A stretch of 10,280 nt of DNA. Source: Rhodospirillaceae bacterium (GTDB lineage: Bacteria; Pseudomonadota; Alphaproteobacteria; UBA828). The translations under genes were made by a program, and so were the position numbers. Shown here piece by piece: positions 1-4,492 of this stretch (the stretch's first letter is position 1; every line of letters starts with the position of its first letter). The notes beneath the pieces were generated by a model that searched no databases, was not told the origin of the DNA, and saw only the letters and a list, made by a program, of their open reading frames with translations. The DNA is taken from positions 1,424 through 11,703 of the forward strand of contig JAPPKP010000324.1 of NCBI GenBank assembly GCA_028819955.1, given 5' to 3'.

Positions 1-1
1 G

Positions 2-148
2 CTCACCAAGAAGGACATGCTGCACAACGACGCCTGCCCCGACATCCGCGTCGATTCACAGACCTTCGAGGTCTTCGTCGACGGGACGCTTGCGGCCTGC
101 GAGCCGATCGACAAGATCACCCTCGGCCAGAACTACCTGCTGCGCTGA
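2..148 (+). CDS. ureC: Urease alpha subunit UreC, C-terminal end only (partial)
   Basis: This is the last 48 codons of a gene that enters from the left edge. The residues read [18 protein letters not shown], then TFEVFVDG, then [16 protein letters not shown]. This matches the conserved C-terminus of the urease catalytic subunit: the pattern 'hNDALPdIxVDpeTyeVxxDGxxLxCEPaxxxpLxQxYfL' is typical of UreC. UreC (about 570 residues) holds the di-nickel centre that hydrolyses urea to ammonia and carbamate in the cytoplasm. The nickel ligands and the active-site flap lie upstream of this window. ureD follows after only 8 bases, so the two are almost certainly co-transcribed. The identity rests on this tail and on the adjacent ureD. 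Confidence 0.9.
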   Translation, partial: LTKKDMLHNDACPDIRVDSQTFEVFVDGTLAACEPIDKITLGQNYLLR

Positions 149-156
149 ACCTGGAC

Positions 157-1014
157 ATGGCCACCGCCGCCATGCCGGCCGCCCGGCCCAACGAAGGGCC
201 GCAAGCCGCGCTCCGCTTCGCTCGCGCGCCCGACGGGCAGAGCTACATCGCGCGCCAGCGCGTGGGCTATCCCTTCCACATTACCCGGCCGTTCTATCTC
301 GACGAGGTGCCGGCAGGGGCGCTCACTCTCTATCTCCAGTCGGTCTCCGGCGGCATCTATCAGGGCGAGGACCTTGTGATGACCTGCGCCGCAGGAGCCG
401 GCAGCGCCGCCCACGTGACCACCCAGGCGGCGACCATCGTGCACCGCATGCCCCAGGCGCCGGCGCGGCAGACGGTCTTGCTGGAGGCCGCGGACGGCGC
501 GTTGCTCGAGTACCTGCCGGACCCGCTGATCATGTTTCCGGGTGCGCGGCTGACCTCGGTGCTGGAGATCGAGGCCTCCAACGATGCGACCGCCATCGCA
601 TCCGAGAGCTTCGCGCACCACGACCCCGGCGGCGAGGACCGCCGTTTCGAGAGCTTCGCGGCGGAGATGCGAATTCGCGACGAGAGCGGCCGACTGCTCG
701 CGCTGGAGCGCTATGAGGTCGCGGGCGGGCGGCTGGCCGCAGGCCGGGGGCAACTTGCGCGCTGGCCTGCGCAGGGCAGCTTCGTGGTCGCCCACCGCGG
801 CCCTGGGCGCGAGGCCATCCTGGCGGCTCTGCGCACAGCCCTCGCGCCGACGGATGCTTTCTACGGCGGCGCCTCGGCACTTCCCAACCAGGCCGGCGCG
901 GGCGTGCGCCTGCTCGCGCGAGACGGCGCCGCGCTGCGCCGCGGGCTGGAGGCCGCGTGGCGTGCGGTACGCCTTGCCCTCTACGGCGCCCCACCGGCCC
1001 CCCGGCGCAAGTAA
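157..1014 (+). CDS. ureD: Urease accessory protein UreD (UreH family)
   Basis: A 285-residue cytoplasmic chaperone for urease maturation. UreD binds apo-urease and, with UreF and the GTPase UreG, delivers nickel to the active site. Diagnostic segments are LYLQSVSGGIYQGEDL (about 58-73), HVTTQAATIVHRMP (about 86-99) and LEYLPDPLIMFPGARL (about 116-131), all in the order expected for UreD. The length is normal for the family. ATG 157 is preferred because it lies 8 bases after the ureC stop; ATG 172 is a possible internal alternative, and neither has a strong Shine-Dalgarno. The C-terminus ends in a basic stretch (APPAPRRK). No ureA/B/E/F/G is seen downstream, so the rest of the locus must lie to the left or elsewhere. 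ureD behind ureC differs from the common ureD-first order. Confidence 0.93.
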   Translation: MATAAMPAARPNEGPQAALRFARAPDGQSYIARQRVGYPFHITRPFYLDEVPAGALTLYLQSVSGGIYQGEDLVMTCAAGAGSAAHVTTQAATIVHRMPQAPARQTVLLEAADGALLEYLPDPLIMFPGARLTSVLEIEASNDATAIASESFAHHDPGGEDRRFESFAAEMRIRDESGRLLALERYEVAGGRLAAGRGQLARWPAQGSFVVAHRGPGREAILAALRTALAPTDAFYGGASALPNQAGAGVRLLARDGAALRRGLEAAWRAVRLALYGAPPAPRRK

Positions 1015-1058
1015 GCCGCTATGGCGGGTAGCGATTGACGGGCAACTAGCGAGTACTT

Positions 1059-1073
1059 AGCCTGCTTCTATAG
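1059..1073 (+). repeat. Left arm of imperfect inverted repeat flanking the SLATT cassette
   Basis: The sequence is AGCCTGCTT directly followed by CTATAG. Its reverse complement recurs at 1774-1790 as CTATAG-TC-AAGCAGGCT, so 15 of 15 bases match apart from a 2-base insertion in the right arm. The arms bracket the low-GC segment and both of its ORFs. They may be element ends, or two copies of a regulator or promoter site. No obvious target-site duplication is seen outside them. Confidence 0.5.
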
Positions 1074-1076
1074 AAG
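1065..1076. promoter_or_regulatory. 12-bp perfect palindrome upstream of the small proline-rich ORF
   Basis: CTTCTATAGAAG is a perfect 12-base palindrome ending 15 bases before ATG 1092. It contains TATAGA (1069-1074), which resembles a -10 box, although no good -35 sits at 16-18 bases. Its position and symmetry would suit an operator for a dimeric repressor overlapping a promoter, but this is inference. It also overlaps the left arm of the inverted repeat. Confidence 0.3.
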
Positions 1077-1091
1077 ACTTGGAGACACTTT

Positions 1092-1196
1092 ATGACGCAG
1101 CCGCCGCGACCGCCGCTACCCGATCCGCAAGAGCCGCTTCCTGATCCACCCCCCCCAGACGTTCCGACCCCGCCCGCTTCGAAACGCCGCAAATGA
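1092..1196 (+). CDS. Small proline-rich protein, 34 aa, translationally coupled to SLATT gene
   Basis: The ORF runs from ATG 1092 to TGA 1194-1196. A good Shine-Dalgarno (GGAG, 1081-1084) lies 7 bases before the start. Its stop overlaps the start of the next gene in an ATGA arrangement. Fifteen of 34 residues are proline, with short PLPDP-type repeats (about 8-12 and 15-19), a PPPP run (19-22) and a basic end (KRRK). There is no signal peptide or membrane segment. I do not recognise a family. The downstream gene has no Shine-Dalgarno of its own, so translating this ORF probably delivers ribosomes to it. It may be a true small partner protein or a leader peptide whose polyproline run modulates translation. 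The strong ribosome-binding site and exact overlap make a translated ORF likely; the function is unknown. Confidence 0.6.
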   Translation: MTQPPRPPLPDPQEPLPDPPPPDVPTPPASKRRK

Positions 1197-1744
1197 CGGA
1201 CCAAGGCAGGGAAATACAAGACATCATTCACCACTGCGACCGAAACGCCCGTTACCACGCGGCCCGACGGGCGTTCTTGGACAAGTGGCACCGTACGCTA
1301 ATGGTCGTGGTTCTTCTGAGCGGCAGTGCTGCCGTCGCGTTGTTGAACGAGGCACTCGGGGTCAATGACACTGTAGTGCTGACCGTAACTATGCTCATAC
1401 CGACCCTGATCGGGGCATTCAGCGCCGTGTGGAATCTCACTTCCAGAGCTCGGGACCACGAGATTCTAGCTCGCCGATTCTACCAAGTATATCGGTCTGT
1501 TGAGACGGAACAGGCGAGTCCGAAACGAATCAGGTCATGGAAATCTGAAATACTCGGCATCTACGAGGACGAGCCGGCCGTCTACCATGCGCTCAATGCC
1601 GAGTGCTACAATGCAGTCACAAGAGCACGATACAGTAAACCGAGCCAACTTCAACGAGTTAAGTGGTATCACCACGTGCTTCGTAACTGGCTTCACTTCT
1701 CCGCGAAAGAATTTCCCGTCGAAGAGGTCGACGAACCGTCCTGA
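1193..1744 (+). CDS. SLATT-like two-transmembrane protein (putative defence effector)
   Basis: A 183-residue protein. It has an N-terminal helix rich in His, Arg and aromatic residues (about 9-33), then two hydrophobic segments (about 35-54 and 59-80) separated by a very short loop. A helical cytoplasmic part follows, containing ARDHEILARRFYQVYR (about 86-101) and LGIYEDEPAVYHALNAECYN (121-140). This layout, and the 'H..La..f......' and 'IExxEPPxxxALxxxCxNE'-like segments, fit SLATT domains (SMODS- and SLOG-associating 2TM effectors), a family proposed to form membrane pores in nucleotide-signalling defence systems. The assignment is by pattern recognition. It starts at the A of ATGA, overlapping the small proline-rich ORF, and has no Shine-Dalgarno of its own. 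Sampled lines are about 47-52% G+C against about 70% in the flanks, which suggests transfer. No SMODS nucleotidyltransferase, SLOG, TIR or reverse transcriptase gene lies beside it. Confidence 0.72.
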   Translation: MTDQGREIQDIIHHCDRNARYHAARRAFLDKWHRTLMVVVLLSGSAAVALLNEALGVNDTVVLTVTMLIPTLIGAFSAVWNLTSRARDHEILARRFYQVYRSVETEQASPKRIRSWKSEILGIYEDEPAVYHALNAECYNAVTRARYSKPSQLQRVKWYHHVLRNWLHFSAKEFPVEEVDEPS

Positions 1745-1771
1745 CCCAGAAAGTTGGTGTTCAGAGCAGAT

Positions 1772-1780
1772 TGCTATAGT
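1772..1780 (+). promoter_or_regulatory. Candidate extended -10 promoter for the response regulator operon
   Basis: TGCTATAGT matches an extended -10 element (TGn followed by TATAGT). A weak -35-like TTGGTG lies at 1754-1759 with a short 15-base spacer. Transcription would start near 1787, leaving about 65 bases of leader before ATG 1852. The element lies partly inside the right arm of the inverted repeat (1774-1790). Confidence 0.35.
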
Positions 1781-1790
1781 CAAGCAGGCT
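1774..1790 (-). repeat. Right arm of imperfect inverted repeat flanking the SLATT cassette
   Basis: CTATAG-TC-AAGCAGGCT is the reverse complement of the left arm at 1059-1073 with two extra bases (TC) in the middle. Together the arms delimit a 732-base segment holding the proline-rich ORF and the SLATT-like gene. The inner CTATAG is itself palindromic, so it is shared in both orientations. Confidence 0.5.
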
Positions 1791-1804
1791 TTCTGTCGTG
1801 GAAT

Positions 1805-1822
1805 GATCAGGAGCCCTTGATC
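1805..1822. other. Small stem-loop in the response regulator leader
   Basis: GATCAGG and CTTGATC pair as a 7-bp stem (one G-U pair) around the loop AGCC. There is no T tract, so it is not a convincing terminator. It would lie in the leader RNA of the regulator gene if the promoter at 1772-1780 is used. Its role is unknown. Confidence 0.25.
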
Positions 1823-1851
1823 GCTGCGCACGGCCTGCCAAGGTTGCAGCC

Positions 1852-2529
1852 ATGCACGTGCTGGTCGTCGAAGACGATATCGAGACCGCCCGCTATCTGC
1901 AGAAGGGCCTGACCGAGAGCGGCCACGTGGTCGAGCTGGTCCATGACGGAGCGGACGGACTCGCGCTTGCGCTCGACCATCGCTTCGACGCGCTCGTGAT
2001 CGACCGCATGCTGCCGGGACTCGACGGGCTTTCGCTGATCGAGGCTCTGCGCCGCAAGGGCCGGCGCACGCCGGTGCTTGTGCTGAGCGCGTTAGCCCAG
2101 GTGGACGACCGGGTGGAAGGCCTCCGGGCGGGCGGCGACGACTACCTGACCAAGCCCTTCGCCTTCTCCGAGCTCCTGGCGCGGCTGGAAGCGCTGCTCC
2201 GGCGCGCGGGAAACGCGGCGAGCGAAACGCGGCTCAGCCTTGCAGACCTGGAGCTTGATCTGCTTGCACGCACGGTGCGGCGGGCAGGCCGCGAGATCGC
2301 CCTGCAGCCGCGAGAGTTCAACTTGCTGGCCTACTTCATGCGCCACACGGGCCAGGTGGTGACGCGCACAATGCTGCTGGAGCATGTCTGGGGATACCAA
2401 TTCGACCCCCAGACCAACGTGATCGACGTCCACGTCAGCCGGCTGCGCGGCAAGATCGACAAGGGATTCGACCCCCCGCTGATCCACACCGTGCGCGGAG
2501 TCGGGTATTGCCTTCGTGCGCCCGCGTGA
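1852..2529 (+). CDS. OmpR/PhoB-family response regulator (CusR/CopR-like)
   Basis: A 225-residue DNA-binding response regulator. The receiver domain (1-115) shows the acidic pocket E7/D8/D9, the phospho-acceptor D51 (in VIDRMLPGLDGL), the switch residue S79 and the invariant K101 in LTKPFAFSELLARL. A winged-helix domain (about 125-223) follows, with recognition-helix segment NVIDVHVSRLRGKID and the wing HTVRGVGYCLR. The receiver most resembles the CusR/CopR/CzcR lineage, but in alphaproteobacteria such regulators also occur next to degP, so metal sensing cannot be assumed. AGG at 1841-1843 is a modest ribosome-binding site 8 bases before ATG 1852. The histidine kinase gene follows immediately, forming an operon. 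A promoter candidate lies at 1772-1780, within the border of the SLATT island. Confidence 0.93.
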   Translation: MHVLVVEDDIETARYLQKGLTESGHVVELVHDGADGLALALDHRFDALVIDRMLPGLDGLSLIEALRRKGRRTPVLVLSALAQVDDRVEGLRAGGDDYLTKPFAFSELLARLEALLRRAGNAASETRLSLADLELDLLARTVRRAGREIALQPREFNLLAYFMRHTGQVVTRTMLLEHVWGYQFDPQTNVIDVHVSRLRGKIDKGFDPPLIHTVRGVGYCLRAPA

Positions 2530-2570
2530 GGACGCGCGACGTGCGCCCGCGCGCGAGGACGCGAGACGTG
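2516..2570 (+). repeat. Imperfect tandem duplication carrying RBS and GTG start at the RR-HK junction
   Basis: Copy 1 (2516-2543) and copy 2 (2541-2570) both begin GTGCGCCCGCG and end ACGTG. They differ by a 2-base insertion and two substitutions. Each contains AGGA eight bases before a GTG in the kinase frame (GTG 2541 and GTG 2568), so the ribosome-binding site and start codon are present twice. Copy 1 also contains the response regulator stop codon (2527-2529). Confidence 0.7.
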
Positions 2571-3953
2571 CCGACCGTTAGACTGCTCCGGACGTCCACG
2601 TTCCGGCTCTCGCTGCTCTATGTCGTCCTGTTCGGCGCCTCCGTCCTGGTGCTGCTCGCCTTCATCTACTGGACCACGGTTCGCGTCATCGACAGCCAGA
2701 CCAGCGACACCATCGAGGCGGAGGTGCGCGGCCTTGCCGAGCAGTACCGGGCGCGGGGCATTCGCCAGCTGGTCGCCGTGATCGAGGAGCGCAGCGGCCC
2801 CTATGGCGATCCGGACAGCGTCTACCTGCTCGCCGATCCCGGCTTCCGGCGGCTCGCCGGCAACCTCAGCGCCTGGCCGCGCGAGGCGGCCGGCGCCGAA
2901 GGCGGCTGGGTAGAGGTTTCGGCGACGCGCGCGAGCGGCGAAGAGCCGCACGGCACCATCCGCGCACGCACCTTCGTCCTGCCGGGCGGCTTTCGGCTGC
3001 TGGTCGGCCGCGACCCGCGCGGGCGGGCTGACTTCGAGGACCTGATCCTTGAATCCCTCGGCGGCGCGCTCGGGATCACGCTGGTCCTGGGGCTCCTCGG
3101 CGGCCTCGTCATGAGCCGGAGAATGCTGCGCCGGGTCGATGCCGTGCGCGAGACGGGCCAGCGCATCGTGCGCGGCGATCTCTCGCGGCGCATGCCGGTC
3201 ACGGGCGTGGGCGACGAGTTCGACCGCCTCTCGGTCACGGTCAACGAGATGCTGGACGAGATCGAGACGCTGATGACCGGCTTGCGCACTGTGACCGACA
3301 GCGTTGCGCACGACCTGCGCAGCCCGCTCACCCGGCTCAAGTCCAGGCTGGAGCTCGCGCTACGAGAGGGGCCGGCGGACGAGCAGGGCCACCGCGCTGC
3401 GCTGGAACGCGCGATCGCCGAGACCGACGGCATCCTAAGGACCTTTGCCACGTTGATGGAGATCGCCCGCGCCGAATCGGGCAAGGCCGGGATCGCGCTC
3501 TCGCCGGTGGGCCTCCGCGCCGTCGTTTCCGACATGGTCGAGCTCTACACCCCGCTCGCCGAGAAGAAGGGGTTATCCATCGAGGCCGAGTTGGAGGAGG
3601 TGGGCAGCGTGGCTGGCCACGGCCAGTTCCTCTCCCAACTCGTCGCCAATCTGCTCGACAACGCGCTGGCGTATACGCCCGAGGGGCGCATCAGGGTGAG
3701 CCTCAGGCGTGGAGATTCGGGCACGGTCCAGCTCCTGATTGAGGATTCGGGGCCGGGCATCCCGCCCGAGGAGCGGGAGCGCGTGCTGCAGCGCTTCGTC
3801 CGCCTGGATGCGAGCCGCACCGGCGGCGGCAGCGGCTTGGGGCTCAGCCTCGTCGCAGGTGTCGCGACGCTGCACCGGGCGGAGTTGGTGCTGGACGAAA
3901 GCCCGTTGGGGGGCCTCTGCGTGACCGTGACCTTTCCGCCGCCGGACGCATGA
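2568..3953 (+). CDS. Sensor histidine kinase (HAMP-HisKA-HATPase), partner of the upstream regulator
   Basis: From GTG 2568 the protein has 461 residues. TM1 is about 16-35, a periplasmic sensor region about 36-163, TM2 about 166-183, and HAMP about 184-236. The dimerisation helix holds the phospho-accepting His 248 in VAHDLRSPLTRLK. The ATPase domain has an N box (NLLDNA, Asn 365), a G1 box (EDSGPGIP, Asp 393) and a GSGLGLSLV G2 box. It phosphorylates the neighbouring regulator in response to an envelope signal; the sensor region has no clear metal-binding cluster, so the ligand is unknown. Start choice is ambiguous: GTG 2526 (4-base overlap with the regulator stop), GTG 2541 and GTG 2568 are in frame. 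GTG 2568 has AGGA 8 bases upstream and puts TM1 at the usual distance from the N-terminus. The earlier starts only add the Arg-rich segment created by the duplication. Confidence 0.92.
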   Translation: MPTVRLLRTSTFRLSLLYVVLFGASVLVLLAFIYWTTVRVIDSQTSDTIEAEVRGLAEQYRARGIRQLVAVIEERSGPYGDPDSVYLLADPGFRRLAGNLSAWPREAAGAEGGWVEVSATRASGEEPHGTIRARTFVLPGGFRLLVGRDPRGRADFEDLILESLGGALGITLVLGLLGGLVMSRRMLRRVDAVRETGQRIVRGDLSRRMPVTGVGDEFDRLSVTVNEMLDEIETLMTGLRTVTDSVAHDLRSPLTRLKSRLELALREGPADEQGHRAALERAIAETDGILRTFATLMEIARAESGKAGIALSPVGLRAVVSDMVELYTPLAEKKGLSIEAELEEVGSVAGHGQFLSQLVANLLDNALAYTPEGRIRVSLRRGDSGTVQLLIEDSGPGIPPEERERVLQRFVRLDASRTGGGSGLGLSLVAGVATLHRAELVLDESPLGGLCVTVTFPPPDA

Positions 3954-3978
3954 GCCGGCCGCCCGTACCGCCGCTCCG

Positions 3979-4341
3979 TTACGCGCTCTGAAACCGCCGG
4001 CGCAGCGCCTCGACGCGCCGCCTGTTCACGCCCGAGTCGATGAAAGCATAGAAGGCGTGCGAGGCGGAACGGACATGGATCACCCCTTCCGCTGGAGCGA
4101 GCTGGCACTCGAGATCGTCGACGAATCCGAGCCGCGTGCGGCAGACCGCATGAAGATAATCGTCCGTCGCGGCGACGATTTCGGTCCTCGGCGTCTCTTC
4201 AAGCAGGGTCTTCAGCCGGGCGAAGGCCGTCGCCAGATCGCCCGAGATGGCGAACGGCTCGATCCGATGAATCCGCCAGGCATCCGCGCGGCTGCTGACG
4301 CAGTTGGGCCAGAACGGGCAAGGTTTGAGACGCTCGACCAT
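3979..4341 (-). CDS. DUF1499 family protein
   Basis: A 120-residue protein with the hallmark features of DUF1499: CPFWPNCVSS near the N-terminus (8-17), RIEPF, PRTEIVAATDDYLHAVCRT in the middle, GFVDDLECQ, and IHVRSAS with GVNRRRVEALRRRF at the C-terminus. The family is common in alphaproteobacteria and other bacteria, but its function is not established. No signal peptide or membrane helix is seen. The usual 'SASRxGysDxGVNRxR' segment appears here as SASHAFYAFIDSGVNRRR, apparently about two residues longer. It is convergent with the histidine kinase (25 bases between stops) and divergent from the degP gene. A purine-rich GAGGGGA lies about 14 bases before the ATG on the minus strand, rather far for a ribosome-binding site. 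Confidence 0.85.
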   Translation of the reverse strand: MVERLKPCPFWPNCVSSRADAWRIHRIEPFAISGDLATAFARLKTLLEETPRTEIVAATDDYLHAVCRTRLGFVDDLECQLAPAEGVIHVRSASHAFYAFIDSGVNRRRVEALRRRFQSA

Positions 4342-4440
4342 GCCGTTGGCCGTGTCCCCTCACGAGAGCGTTACCCCAACATGACGAAGAGTTAATCCGG
4401 CGTCCATCGTGGCGACAGCTTGCCCTGCCATAGATGACGG

Positions 4441-4459
4441 GCGGCCTGCCACCGGCCGC
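4441..4459. other. GC-rich stem-loop in the degP leader region
   Basis: GCGGCC and GGCCGC form a perfect 6-bp stem around a 7-base loop (TGCCACC), 33 bases before the degP start. It could be a leader RNA structure or a protein-binding inverted repeat. No T tract follows. In DNA this GC-rich it may also be chance. Confidence 0.3.
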
Positions 4460-4492
4460 TGCGAATCAACGGCAACGGCAAGTGAGGAAACG

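Noticed and set aside
1016..1033. Hairpin after ureD (CGCTA/TAGCG or CCGC/GCGG) as a terminator
   Set aside because: Stems of only 4-5 bp and no T tract; not enough to call.
1035..1074. TTGACG (1035-1040) and TATAGA (1069-1074) as a standard promoter for the cassette
   Set aside because: The spacing is 28 bases, too long for a sigma-70 promoter; TACTTA at 1054 gives only 13.
1046..1291. Gly/Ser-rich 81-residue frame on - over the small proline-rich ORF
   Set aside because: The Gly/Ser run is just the complement of proline codons; the + strand ORF has the Shine-Dalgarno and the ATGA overlap.
1500..1831. Alternative frames on both strands overlapping the end of the SLATT-like gene
   Set aside because: Both overlap the better supported gene, lack a good start context and show no known motif.
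2331..3311. 326-residue open frame on - across the regulator and kinase
   Set aside because: It overlaps two well-supported + strand genes and gives no recognisable protein.
3954..3978. Bidirectional terminator between the kinase and DUF1499 genes
   Set aside because: Only 25 bases are available and no convincing stem or T tract was found.
4409..4492. Upstream ATG 4409 as the degP start
   Set aside because: It would place 28 polar residues before the signal peptide and lacks the GAGGA site that precedes ATG 4493.
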